NCBI GenBank assembly: GCA_944393235.1
Contig: CALXZJ010000011.1
Location: forward strand, 1 to 39,739
DNA: 39,739 bases
Direction of reading: 5' to 3'
Source of the DNA: an uncultured Alphaproteobacteria bacterium
GTDB taxonomy: Bacteria > Pseudomonadota > Alphaproteobacteria > RF32 > CAG-239
The stretch's first letter is position 1; every line of letters starts with the position of its first letter. The position numbers were made by a program, and so were the translations under genes. The notes beneath the pieces are model-generated. The model did not search any database and was not told the DNA's origin. It worked only from the letters and a program-made list of their open reading frames with translations. Positions 6,816 to 15,982 of the stretch are shown piece after piece.

Positions 6816-7379
6816 TTAAAATGTGTATCTTAAGCCGGCTGTGACTTCTTTTAAATTATCCAGACGCTCCATGCCGAGGTATGTGTAACGTCCGACAACA
6901 CGCGCCGCCAAATGTTCGGTAAAGTTCCACTGCAAACCGACGCCGGCACGATAGCCAATGCGGTTTTGATGTTTGGATTTAACATCCGGATAGCTGAATT
7001 TGACACGATAATTTGCCAAGCCTAACGACCCCACCAAATTGAAATCGCTGCACATTATCGGCATATAGCCGTACATATCAAGACCATAAGCTAAAAACTC
7101 GGATTTATATTTACCGTTATCTTTGTGAGTCGTGCGTTCGCCGGATTGTTGGTAAAATGCTTCTAATCCGAGGTAATCGTACATTCTGATACCAAGATTG
7201 ACAGCACCTGAATTATAACTGTCTTTCATATGACGCGCTTCGCCGCCGAATTTGGCGTAGGAATATACATAATCCGCGCCGATATATGGCTCATATTCAT
7301 CCATCCAGTTATAATTTGCGGCATTTGCATTAAATGCAAAAACGCTGGCAACACCTGCCAACAATAATGTTTTTTTCAT
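6816..7379 (-). CDS. Outer-membrane beta-barrel protein (Omp25/OmpA-barrel-like)
   Basis: A 187-residue precursor with a clear Sec signal peptide, MKKTLLLAGVASVFAFNANA, cut after the Ala-x-Ala. The mature part starts ANYNWMDEYEPYIGADYVYSY. It has alternating hydrophobic and aromatic residues throughout and a C-terminal GLRYTF ending in Phe, the BAM recognition signature. Size and pattern fit an eight-stranded barrel of the alphaproteobacterial surface-antigen/porin-like family. AGGAG precedes the ATG and a terminator follows the gene, so it is probably a single-gene unit. The specific function cannot be read from the sequence. Confidence 0.85.
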   Translation of the reverse strand: MKKTLLLAGVASVFAFNANAANYNWMDEYEPYIGADYVYSYAKFGGEARHMKDSYNSGAVNLGIRMYDYLGLEAFYQQSGERTTHKDNGKYKSEFLAYGLDMYGYMPIMCSDFNLVGSLGLANYRVKFSYPDVKSKHQNRIGYRAGVGLQWNFTEHLAARVVGRYTYLGMERLDNLKEVTAGLRYTF

Positions 7380-7563
7380 ATCTTAACTCCTATTTATAAA
7401 TAGTTTTTCTATTGATATTAATTAACATAAAGTTCAAAAAGCATCATACAACTTTGGTATAACACTTCTTGAGTGTATATATTCTGCAAAAAATCATTTT
7501 AAATGGTGCGTGAATATTTTTTTTATGCTAAAGATGTAAAAGTTTATAAAAATGAGGTGTCGT

Positions 7564-8211
7564 ATGTCTGTTTGTCTGCCTGAAAAAGACTGTTCGCTAT
7601 GCCCAAGGCTGGTACAGTTTCGAAAAGAAAATCAAAAAAAATTTCCGACCTATCATAATGCACCGGTTGAGCCGTTTGGTTCTTTAGATGCTCGAATCTT
7701 GATTGTCGGTATGGCGCCGGGATTAAACGGTGCCAACCAAACCAACCGACCTTTTACCAATGATTATGCCGGAGATGTTTTGTATCCTATCTTAAAAAAA
7801 TTCGGTTTTGCCAAAGGCAATTACGACCGACGAAAAGACGATGGCTTTGAACTGATTGACGTTAGAGTTACGAATGCCGTACGTTGTGTGCCGCCGCAAA
7901 ACAAGGTTATCGGCGATGAAGCCAAAACCTGCGGCAGATTTTTGGCGGAAGAAATCGCCGCCATGGATAATCTTAAAATTATCTTATCTTTAGGAACAGT
8001 TTCGCATAATGCCGTTTTACGGGTTTTGGGCTACCGCCAGTCTGATTATAAATTTGCTCACGGCGTTGTCCACCGCCTGCCTCAGCATGGCATTGTGCTG
8101 CTTGACTCATACCATACGTCGCGTTACAACATCAACACGGGGGTTTTAACTTATGAAATGTTTAATGCCGTCATAGAAAAATTATGTCGTTTGTTAAATG
8201 GTGCAGACTAA
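7564..8211 (+). CDS. Family 5 (UDGb-type) uracil-DNA glycosylase
   Basis: This enzyme would remove uracil (and in this family often other deaminated bases) from DNA to start base excision repair. It carries iron-sulfur cluster cysteines: CSLC near the N-terminus and a C-x14-C pair (CVPP...KTC). Motif A is GMAPGLNGANQTNRPF, and motif B has the HTSRYN form characteristic of family 5, not HPSP. About 215 residues is normal. GAGGTG lies just before the ATG at 7564, so I prefer it to the ATG at 7552, which overlaps that site. The gene is immediately followed by the sulfatase-fold transferase. Confidence 0.88.
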   Translation: MSVCLPEKDCSLCPRLVQFRKENQKKFPTYHNAPVEPFGSLDARILIVGMAPGLNGANQTNRPFTNDYAGDVLYPILKKFGFAKGNYDRRKDDGFELIDVRVTNAVRCVPPQNKVIGDEAKTCGRFLAEEIAAMDNLKIILSLGTVSHNAVLRVLGYRQSDYKFAHGVVHRLPQHGIVLLDSYHTSRYNINTGVLTYEMFNAVIEKLCRLLNGAD

Positions 8212-8212
8212 A

Positions 8213-10003
8213 ATGAAAAAGATATTATCAGATGTTTTTTCCTTGATGCTTTTGTTTTTATCTTTCACAATTTTATTTGCCTTAATAAAGACAAATTTGT
8301 TATGGGGAGATGTTTACTTTGAACAAATTTTGTTAAACTTAAGCCACGGGCTTATCAATATCGGGAAAAATATTGTGTGGGATTATCTGCTTTGGACGGT
8401 GCTCCCGGCTGCGATATTGTGTATTGTTTGCGCGTTGCTGATTAATAAAAATCGTTGGCTGATCGTTATTTCATTTTTATGCCTGATTTATCCGGTTTAT
8501 AAAGTTCAGCTCATACCTTTTTTGATATATCAAAATACCCCGACCTCTTTATATGAAGATGAATATGCTAATCCGGCTGAAATTGATTTTCAATTTCCCG
8601 AAAACAAAAGAAACCTTATCGTGCTTTATATGGAATCAATGGAAAAAGATTATGCCAACCCAAAACTTGCCGGCGAAAATCTTTTACCGAATTTAAGCAG
8701 GCTTGCGGCTGAAAACATTTCTTTTGACGGATACCATCAGCTGCAAAATCAGGATTATACAATTGCCGGAATGCTTACCAGTTTGTGCAGTGTTCCGTTC
8801 CGCTTAATCAAAAATAAAAATTATACCACCTATAATAACTTTATGCCGGGGTTGGTTTGCTATCCGGAAATCTTAAAAAAGAACGGCTACAAAACTTATT
8901 TTATGAAAGGCGCAACGCTTGATTTTACGCGTACCGGTATGTTTTTTAACAACCATGGTTTTGATGATGTTAAAGGTCATGATGAATTAAAAAAGCGTTA
9001 TGGCTTGGAACATCAAAAATATCAGGGCACTTCATGGGGATTAAACGACCGTACATTATATGAGCTTGCCAAACAGCGCTTAAAGAAAATTTCCCGTCAG
9101 CCCGAACCTTTCTTGTTTTCCATGCTTACTTTGGATACACACGGACCGGATATTTATCTTGATAAGCAATGTGCAAAACTCTACAATGACAGCCGCGATG
9201 TTATCATGTGTGCCGATAAAATGATGGGTGCGTTTGTTGAATGGATTAAACAACAAGATTTTTATGAAAATACGACCATTGTTATTTTAGGCGATCATAT
9301 AAAAACCGGAAAAAACGACTTATATCCTCAGCATAAGAATCGAGAAATTGTCAACATTATTCTTAATCCGGTAATTTCCAAACCTAAAGAGATTAAAAGA
9401 AGTTGGACTTTGTTTGACATGGCTCCGACAATTTTGCAGGCTATCGGCATTGATTTTCCAAACGGCAAATTCGGACTCGGCCAATCTTTGTTTTTACCAG
9501 AAGCAACGTTGCAAGAAAAGTTGAAAAGGAATCTTGATATTGAATTGATGAAAAGTTCAAAAGTGTATGATGCTTTTAACACGATTGAAACAACTTTTGA
9601 ACCTTTATATAATCCATACCCTCAATGGGGCGTATTGATAAACAATGCCGAACAAATTCGCTCTTATGCTTCTTTTTCTGATAACATTTTTAATTTGGTT
9701 TGGGTGGACACTTTTTCGTTTACTCTGCCGAAGCTTGAAAAAGATGACTTTACCTTTGATGTTTGGTTCAAGATTTTATTTATGAAAAACAAACAACGCA
9801 CTATTGAAATTTTTGCCAACAATCATTTAATTGACACCTGGAATTTGACTGACCAGGTTAAACAACCGATACATAAAAAACTTACAATCCCCAGTAAAAT
9901 TATTGGAGATGAGCGCAAATTGCTGCTTGAATTTCGGCTTCAGGATGCCGGATATACCGCAATCGGAATTGGTTTGGGCATACAAAAATTTGTGCTTCAA
10001 TAA
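8213..10003 (+). CDS. Sulfatase-fold phosphoglycerol transferase, OpgB/LtaS-like
   Basis: A membrane protein of about 596 residues with three N-terminal membrane helices (to about residue 110) and a large periplasmic alkaline-phosphatase-superfamily domain. Key positions are visible: Glu in YMESMEKDY, a likely nucleophile Thr in QDYTIAGMLTSLCSVP (close to OpgB/LtaS), His in LDTHGPD and the DH pair in ILGDH. A C-terminal beta-rich extension of about 100 residues is present. Relatives transfer phosphoglycerol from phosphatidylglycerol to periplasmic glucans or other glycans. The acceptor here is unknown. The start codon is 1 bp after the glycosylase stop, without a strong ribosome site, consistent with translational coupling. 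Confidence 0.75.
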   Translation: MKKILSDVFSLMLLFLSFTILFALIKTNLLWGDVYFEQILLNLSHGLINIGKNIVWDYLLWTVLPAAILCIVCALLINKNRWLIVISFLCLIYPVYKVQLIPFLIYQNTPTSLYEDEYANPAEIDFQFPENKRNLIVLYMESMEKDYANPKLAGENLLPNLSRLAAENISFDGYHQLQNQDYTIAGMLTSLCSVPFRLIKNKNYTTYNNFMPGLVCYPEILKKNGYKTYFMKGATLDFTRTGMFFNNHGFDDVKGHDELKKRYGLEHQKYQGTSWGLNDRTLYELAKQRLKKISRQPEPFLFSMLTLDTHGPDIYLDKQCAKLYNDSRDVIMCADKMMGAFVEWIKQQDFYENTTIVILGDHIKTGKNDLYPQHKNREIVNIILNPVISKPKEIKRSWTLFDMAPTILQAIGIDFPNGKFGLGQSLFLPEATLQEKLKRNLDIELMKSSKVYDAFNTIETTFEPLYNPYPQWGVLINNAEQIRSYASFSDNIFNLVWVDTFSFTLPKLEKDDFTFDVWFKILFMKNKQRTIEIFANNHLIDTWNLTDQVKQPIHKKLTIPSKIIGDERKLLLEFRLQDAGYTAIGIGLGIQKFVLQ

Positions 10004-10085
10004 AATTTAAAAAAACATTCTGATTGTTAGCATTTTTTAAAAAATTATTATATCTTTTGAATTATGTTGATGTAAGGAGGGTTAC

Positions 10086-10748
10086 ATGTTGTATAAATCT
10101 TTTTTCAAAAAAACCAAAAAATTTTTTACTTGTTCGGCTTTAAATAAATTTGATAAAAATACGGAACATATGGTTGCCTTTTTGGAAAAACATTCCATCA
10201 GCGCCAATACCATTACTTTTATCGGTATGCTTTTTGCAATTTTAGGCGTTAATTTTTTAGCTTTAGAAGCTTATTTCAGTGCTTTTATTTGTCTTTTGCT
10301 TAACCGTTGGTGCGATATTTTAGACGGTGTTAGCGCACGACGGCAAGGCGGCTCATCATTTGGTATGTTTTTTGATCTTGTCGCCGACTATTTTTCACTT
10401 TCTTTATTTGTTTTCGGCTTTGCTTTGGCGGTTCCTGATAAAAATGCCGTTGCGGCTGCTTTTTTATTGTTAACCATGATTATATCTACGGCTTCTTTGC
10501 TCAATTTGCGCATTGTTTCCAAGCAAAACGACAAAAAAACAAATCCATCAAAATTTAGAGTTTGTATGCGGGGCGCTGCGGAAAATTTTGATGTTACTTT
10601 GGCTTTGTTTTTGATGTGTCTTATTCCCGGTTGGTTTATGCCGCTTGCTTTGTTCTTCGGCATCATTTCACTTGGTAAATCGCTTTTATTTATCAGCGGG
10701 GCTTATTATAATTTGGTTATCGCCGTCAGGAGAAAGTTGCGCAAATGA
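10086..10748 (+). CDS. CDP-alcohol phosphatidyltransferase family protein
   Basis: A 220-residue inner-membrane enzyme with the CDP-alcohol motif: DILDGVSAR followed by G-x3-D-x3-D in GMFFDLVAD. The gap between AR and G is seven residues rather than the common eight, a small deviation. About six membrane helices are expected. The family joins a CDP-linked lipid or alcohol to an alcohol acceptor, as in phosphatidylglycerophosphate or phosphatidylcholine synthesis. The substrate cannot be assigned and this is not a clear PgsA or PssA. A very strong site (TAAGGAGGG) precedes the ATG, and the stop overlaps the next start as ATGA. Confidence 0.85.
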   Translation: MLYKSFFKKTKKFFTCSALNKFDKNTEHMVAFLEKHSISANTITFIGMLFAILGVNFLALEAYFSAFICLLLNRWCDILDGVSARRQGGSSFGMFFDLVADYFSLSLFVFGFALAVPDKNAVAAAFLLLTMIISTASLLNLRIVSKQNDKKTNPSKFRVCMRGAAENFDVTLALFLMCLIPGWFMPLALFFGIISLGKSLLFISGAYYNLVIAVRRKLRK

Positions 10749-12607
10749 AAATATTGAAATTTTTGCCGGTTTTACTTGCCGTTTTGTTGTTTTCTAAGCC
10801 GATAATGGCAGACAATCCTGACTGGCAAAGTGATAAATTGCATATTAATGTTTATTCACAACAAAGCGAACAAACACTTCAGGTGTTGGTTAAATTTCGT
10901 ATGAAAGACGGATGGCATATATCTTGGGATAACCCCGGAGATGCCGGTAAACCGACAAAATTTTTCTGGCATATCCCTAATGATTGGTTCGTTACACAGC
11001 TTCAGGAAAGTACACCGCAAAAATTTATATACAACAATATTGTCAGTCAATATGGTTATGGTGAAACCGCTTATTACTTATTTGAAATATCAAACCCTGA
11101 AAATAAGATAAAAACAATCAATCAAGCCTCTCTTGACATACAATGGACAGCCTGCCGCGATGTTTGCGAACCTGGAAATGCCCATTTTGAGCTTAAAAAA
11201 ACCAATAAATCCGTTTGGGAAAAAGAACTTCAACTTGCTAAAGCAACTTTTCCCGTTAAAATTTCACAACCCATACAGGCAGAAAATACTAATTATGTCA
11301 TGAAATTGCTTTTTCCTTCCAGCGTTTTTGAACTGCATACAGAGCCTTTTTATTTTATTCCTTATGAACGATGGCTCGTATCGGCTGAGGCGACGCAAAA
11401 AAAGACATTGACCAACAACAATAAACTTGAGATTCAAGTTGAAACCAATATTGAAGATTTTATTCCCTCCAAAGGCGTTTTGATTTACGGAACAAAAGCT
11501 TATGTTTACGATGTTGTTCCGTTCGGCCATGCAAAGCCGGTACAAGAAGAATATCCTTATTGGATGTGGCTGTTGGCAGCCTTTTTGGGCGGAATTATTT
11601 TAAATTGCATGCCTTGCGTATTTCCGATTTTGAGTATTAAAGCATTTGCATTGGCAAAAAGTTCTCTACAAAAAGACCACATCCACCGCGCTTGTTCATA
11701 TTTTTTTGGCGTGATATCCTGCTTTCTTTTTATAGCGCTTATACTTTATCTGTTGCGATACGGCGGTGCAGAAGCCGGCTGGGGATTTCAGCTACAATCA
11801 TCATGGTTTGTCGGTATTATGCTATGTCTGTTTGTTTTTTTATTTTTGTTGGTTGCCGATATTATAAAAATCAAAGGAAATTTTCTTGATTTCTTTAATC
11901 AATATGCCGGCTTAAATTCTTTTATGACCGGGTTTTTGGCTGTTTTAATTGCCAGTCCGTGTACAGGTCCGTTTATGGGGGCTGCAGTCGGTTATGCCCT
12001 GTTTCAGCCGCCGCATGTTTATTTCCCGATTTTTTTAAGCCTAGGTGCCGGATATGCCCTTCCCTTTACGCTGGCAGAAATATACCCGACGGCAATTCGC
12101 AAAATATTGCCTAAGCCGGGAAGATGGATGATTATCTTAAAAAAAATATTATCTATCCCGATTTTATTGACCTGTGTATGGCTTGGCTGGGTTTTATACC
12201 ACCAATTATGCCAACCCGTTCAACAAAATGAAAAGTCTATTTGGCTGACATATGATAAAAATCAAGTTGCTCGTAAACGCGCAAGCGGACATGCCGTCTT
12301 TATTGATTTTACCGCCAGATGGTGCATCACTTGTCTGGCTAATGAAAAGTTGGTTCTCAATACTGATGCGTTTGTAAATTTAGCAAGCGAAAATGACATT
12401 GTTTTATTTAAGGCCGACTGGACAACAAATGATGCGGAAATTACCAAAGCATTAAAACAATTTAACCGTACCGGTGTGCCTTTATATGTTTATTATCCGT
12501 CGCAAAAGCAAAAAAAGCAGAATAATGATGCCATTATTCTGCCGCAGCTTTTAACCATAGATGTTATTCAAAAATATTTAAACATTCAAAATAAGGACGA
12601 TGATTGA
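10745..12607 (+). CDS. DsbD/ScsB-type transmembrane thiol:disulfide reductase
   Basis: A 620-residue protein that carries reducing power from cytoplasmic thioredoxin to the periplasm. A signal peptide (about 1-22) precedes an N-terminal sensor domain with a Cys pair in TACRDVC (about 137 and 141). The membrane domain has redox Cys at NCMPCVFP (288/291) and SPCTGP (406), and the C-terminal thioredoxin-like domain has the active site ARWCITC (527/530). All three thiol modules are intact. The layout resembles ScsB, which is linked to copper tolerance and disulfide isomerase reduction, more than classical DsbD. It starts in an ATGA overlap with the phosphatidyltransferase gene. Its 3' end overlaps the convergent transporter gene by 30 bp. 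Confidence 0.88.
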   Translation: MKILKFLPVLLAVLLFSKPIMADNPDWQSDKLHINVYSQQSEQTLQVLVKFRMKDGWHISWDNPGDAGKPTKFFWHIPNDWFVTQLQESTPQKFIYNNIVSQYGYGETAYYLFEISNPENKIKTINQASLDIQWTACRDVCEPGNAHFELKKTNKSVWEKELQLAKATFPVKISQPIQAENTNYVMKLLFPSSVFELHTEPFYFIPYERWLVSAEATQKKTLTNNNKLEIQVETNIEDFIPSKGVLIYGTKAYVYDVVPFGHAKPVQEEYPYWMWLLAAFLGGIILNCMPCVFPILSIKAFALAKSSLQKDHIHRACSYFFGVISCFLFIALILYLLRYGGAEAGWGFQLQSSWFVGIMLCLFVFLFLLVADIIKIKGNFLDFFNQYAGLNSFMTGFLAVLIASPCTGPFMGAAVGYALFQPPHVYFPIFLSLGAGYALPFTLAEIYPTAIRKILPKPGRWMIILKKILSIPILLTCVWLGWVLYHQLCQPVQQNEKSIWLTYDKNQVARKRASGHAVFIDFTARWCITCLANEKLVLNTDAFVNLASENDIVLFKADWTTNDAEITKALKQFNRTGVPLYVYYPSQKQKKQNNDAIILPQLLTIDVIQKYLNIQNKDDD

Positions 12608-13471
12608 AACCATCATGGTAAGCAACACCCAACGGCTGGGACGTGCATACAGCTTGCGTTTGAAGTAGCGCGAATAAACGTTGTTGGCAAATAAAATCCA
12701 AATCGGGTAGGAATAAATAATTGCCATAACATAAGCCGGATTACTGCTTAAATACAAACTATAGTTTTTAAATGTGTACATTGCTAAAATTAAGACAATA
12801 ACCGGAATGCCGGCAAAAAGCAAATTCCTTAAATGAAACACTTCCGAAATGCTGTTCCCTTCTCTGAAAAATGCAATTGCATTAATCCCTCCGGCAATCA
12901 CAGAAGTGATGATGGAATAATAAAAAATTGCACCCAACACATTATCCTGACCAATATCCATCAATTTTTTTCCAAGTAAATCCAGTACAGTTACCGTCAA
13001 CAAAGCCGGCAGAAGGTAAAAAAAGGCTTTACGACTCATCCGGTTTTTTTTAAGCATCAATACCGAACTGACAATACCTATCATGGAAGCCGTGATAAAA
13101 AACAACCGCCACGGATTTTGGCACAAATCCCAAAATTGCTGAGGCACCAATATAAACCAAATAACAAAGCCGAACATAACACTAACCGGCTGAATAACAC
13201 TGGTTATTTCAGCACCAAAGCGATTGGCGGCATTAAATAAGCGATTGTCAAGATAAGCAATCAGCACACCCTGAACCAGACACAAATAGTAAAAGTTTGG
13301 ATTGGCAACCCCTTGAATCAGCGGCACAAACGGCAGCAGGAATATTGCCGCACCGATACCTCTGTATATCATCACCAACGAACCTTTCAGTTTGAAAATC
13401 TGGTTAGCAAAAATATACATGGCAAAAATAAAACTGGCAAAAATGGAAACCAACCACCAATATTGTTGCAT
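12578..13471 (-). CDS. EamA/DMT-superfamily transporter
   Basis: A 297-residue, almost entirely hydrophobic protein with about ten predicted membrane helices in two repeats of five, the standard drug/metabolite transporter fold. The N-terminal helix is WWLVSIFASFIFAMYIF. A strong AAGGAGGTC site precedes the ATG. Substrate is not predictable from the sequence. The last nine or so codons overlap the convergent dsbD-like gene by 30 bp. Confidence 0.75.
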   Translation of the reverse strand: MQQYWWLVSIFASFIFAMYIFANQIFKLKGSLVMIYRGIGAAIFLLPFVPLIQGVANPNFYYLCLVQGVLIAYLDNRLFNAANRFGAEITSVIQPVSVMFGFVIWFILVPQQFWDLCQNPWRLFFITASMIGIVSSVLMLKKNRMSRKAFFYLLPALLTVTVLDLLGKKLMDIGQDNVLGAIFYYSIITSVIAGGINAIAFFREGNSISEVFHLRNLLFAGIPVIVLILAMYTFKNYSLYLSSNPAYVMAIIYSYPIWILFANNVYSRYFKRKLYARPSRWVLLTMMVSIIVLILNV

Positions 13472-13601
13472 CTTGACCTCCTTGAAAAAAATATTTACTT
13501 ATTTCTTTCTTAGCACACTGTTAGATTTTATCAAGATTAAATTTCTATGTATGGCAAGCTTATATACATTCACAATTACAAAGAAAAATCAAAAAAAATA
13601 T

Positions 13602-13631
13602 TTGACTTCAAAGGTAAAAATTTATTATTTC
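13602..13631 (+). promoter_or_regulatory. Possible promoter of the kinase-like gene
   Basis: TTGACT (13602-13607) resembles a -35 box, and TATTTC (13626-13631) lies 18 bp downstream, with TATTAT overlapping at a shorter spacing. It is in the divergent region between the EamA-like gene and the kinase-like gene. The -10 match is weak. Confidence 0.35.
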
Positions 13632-13646
13632 TTATTTGAGGACTAA

Positions 13647-14606
13647 ATGCACAATCAAGAATTTATACATAACCTTAAAGCGTATTTACGACAACAAATC
13701 TTTAAATCAGAAATTGTTAAGTTCGGTGCTATCGGTAAAGGCGGCTCATCAGATAATTTTTTATGCCAGACAAATGAGTTGTCCTGTATTGTCAAGCTCC
13801 TGCCGAAAAATTCCGAAGCACGCGCACAACGGCTTTGCCGCATATTAAAGACATTAAAACAAAATCCAGACTTTTTAACAGCACCGCTGATTGCCATAAA
13901 TGAACAAGATTGTTTTATGTTTGAAGAAAGAACTGGACTTTGTTTAGCTTATGCTGCCGGTCAAAAAATCAGAGATGCCTGGTTGTCCCCCAAACGTTTA
14001 GAAACCATCATTGCCAACTATCGCCAGTTTCAAAAAATAAATTTTGATACTGAGTTGGTACAGCCTTTTATATCGCCGGCGGAACAGCATGTGAAAAATG
14101 CGGAACATCTGGTAAAATTGGCGGAAAGCCATAAGAATTTTATAAAAATAAAAACCCTCAACCAGATAAAATTCTACAATGATCTAATCTCGGAAAATCT
14201 CCAAGATATACCTGAGGAGGGTATGTTAAGAACAATCCACGGCGACTTTAGCCTGAACAACATTATTTTAAACAATGACGATAAGGCCGTCGTGCTTGAT
14301 TTTGAAGCACTACGCTACGGATATGCGGTTGAAGATATGATGTTTTTGGTTTTATCAACCGTTTTACCGCATTCGGTATTTTCTCTGCCCGAAAAGCAAT
14401 TAACAACTTTATTGCTGCATTTAAAAAATAAAGAAGGATTTACCGGACAGGAACTTTTGTACGGCGCCGGAAGATATTTTCAGACTTTGTTGTCGCGGCG
14501 GATTTTTTATTCAAAATTTCTGCAATCCTGGCGTAAAGACTGGTTGTTTATTCAACATTTGCGCAAGTATCCGAAACTGATACAACTGATTAAAAATCTA
14601 GATTAA
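13647..14606 (+). CDS. Aminoglycoside phosphotransferase/choline-kinase-like protein
   Basis: A 319-residue kinase-fold protein. The catalytic loop TIHGDFSLNNIIL gives the Brenner-type H-x-D-x4-N motif, and AVVLDFEAL gives the metal-binding Asp. The N-lobe has a Gly-rich GAIGKGGSSDNF loop and a Lys in CIVKLLP. Such proteins phosphorylate small alcohols or sugars (choline, ethanolamine, homoserine, aminoglycosides). With a CDP-alcohol enzyme 3 kb upstream a lipid head-group role is conceivable, but the two are in separate transcription units. GAGGAC precedes the ATG. The gene ends 7 bp before the convergent MATE gene, with a weak AT-only hairpin and T run at the junction. Confidence 0.75.
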   Translation: MHNQEFIHNLKAYLRQQIFKSEIVKFGAIGKGGSSDNFLCQTNELSCIVKLLPKNSEARAQRLCRILKTLKQNPDFLTAPLIAINEQDCFMFEERTGLCLAYAAGQKIRDAWLSPKRLETIIANYRQFQKINFDTELVQPFISPAEQHVKNAEHLVKLAESHKNFIKIKTLNQIKFYNDLISENLQDIPEEGMLRTIHGDFSLNNIILNNDDKAVVLDFEALRYGYAVEDMMFLVLSTVLPHSVFSLPEKQLTTLLLHLKNKEGFTGQELLYGAGRYFQTLLSRRIFYSKFLQSWRKDWLFIQHLRKYPKLIQLIKNLD

Positions 14607-14613
14607 CGCATCA

Positions 14614-15939
14614 TCAGATTTTTTTATGCTGCCATTTGTTTGAATGCATATACCGATATGCCATAATAAGAATCGATACATTATATACCCAATCTGCCGT
14701 CCAGCATATGGCTAACGGCAATTTAAAGTATAGAATGACCACAAATATATGGAAAACATAAACAAACATAGAATAAAACTCTATTTTCATGGCGTAGCGC
14801 GTGTTGCCGGTACCGGATACGGCATTAAATAAAATCCAAGCCGGGGTTAACGGGATGAACGCCGAAAGCATGACCAGATAAGCCGGTATTGAGGCTTGTA
14901 TCAGAGCTTGATTGTCTGTATAAATACGCAGCAGGGGATATGCTGCCAATGCCATTAAAATTAAAAGCGGAAAGATAATAATGCCGCAAAGCTGCGTTGC
15001 ACGAGAGATGGCCGGCAAAACTTCAGCAGAGCATCCTTTGCCTATCAAATTGCCGGTTATGGAGCTGACTGCCGCTGCCAATGCGCTGATGATAACATAA
15101 GGAAAAGAAGACAAGCTTCGCACAACATTGGAAACAGCCAACTCTCTTTCGCCCAAATGTTCAATGGCAATAAAAAATAAAAACCAAGTTGAAACCGATA
15201 TAAATTGTTGCAGCATCGTCCAAACTGAAATGTTTAAAATTCTTTTTAATAATTTCAAATTTATGAATGTCAGTTTATTTAATCCATATTTCACAATATC
15301 AACACGCTTAAACAAATATATGCTCAAAAATGAAACGGCAATTATTTCTGATAAATTTGAAGCTAAAGCCGCACCGGCTATACCCATCGCCGGAAAACCG
15401 AATTTGCCGAATATCATAACATAGTTTAAAACAATGTTTGCAACAACCATAATTATTGATACTGCCGTTAAAATATAAGTTTTGGTGATTGCCACAAAAA
15501 AACCACGCCCCATTACCAGTACCGAAGCCCCTGCCAAGCCCCATATACGCCAATTTATATATTCTAAGGTTGATTGACAAACAGCTTCATTTTCGATTAA
15601 AGCACTCAATAGCAGCGGCGAAACATACCATGATATCACAACCATTAATGCCCAAAAGATGAGTAAGAAATTGCAGCCTTGATAAAAAATTTCGCCGATA
15701 CGCTTATATTTTCCGGAACCATTGCGACGTGCCATCATAATCTGTGCACCAATGCTAAACCCGAACGCTACCATAAAAATCGTGAAAAAATATGTTGAAC
15801 CCAGCGCTGATGCGCCCAACTCTATCTCGCCCAAGCGTCCGAGATAGATAACATCGGTTATTCCGACCAGCTGCTGCATCAGCATGCTTACAAGAATCGG
15901 ATAACTCATTTTCCATATATGGCGATAATCAAACAGCAT
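14614..15939 (-). CDS. MATE-family multidrug/organic-cation exporter
   Basis: A 441-residue protein with about twelve membrane helices in two related halves. The start has the MATE pattern: YPILVSMLMQQLVGITDVIY, then GEIELGASALGSTYF and the IGAQIMMARRNG loop. MATE proteins export cationic compounds using a sodium or proton gradient. Substrate is not predictable. Ribosome site is weak (GAAAG). The gene is on the same strand as the PhoR-type kinase upstream, separated by about 43 bp. Confidence 0.88.
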   Translation of the reverse strand: MLFDYRHIWKMSYPILVSMLMQQLVGITDVIYLGRLGEIELGASALGSTYFFTIFMVAFGFSIGAQIMMARRNGSGKYKRIGEIFYQGCNFLLIFWALMVVISWYVSPLLLSALIENEAVCQSTLEYINWRIWGLAGASVLVMGRGFFVAITKTYILTAVSIIMVVANIVLNYVMIFGKFGFPAMGIAGAALASNLSEIIAVSFLSIYLFKRVDIVKYGLNKLTFINLKLLKRILNISVWTMLQQFISVSTWFLFFIAIEHLGERELAVSNVVRSLSSFPYVIISALAAAVSSITGNLIGKGCSAEVLPAISRATQLCGIIIFPLLILMALAAYPLLRIYTDNQALIQASIPAYLVMLSAFIPLTPAWILFNAVSGTGNTRYAMKIEFYSMFVYVFHIFVVILYFKLPLAICWTADWVYNVSILIMAYRYMHSNKWQHKKI

Positions 15940-15982
15940 AAATATCTTTCGTTTATTAAAATACGTTTTCTGTTTTTTGTTT

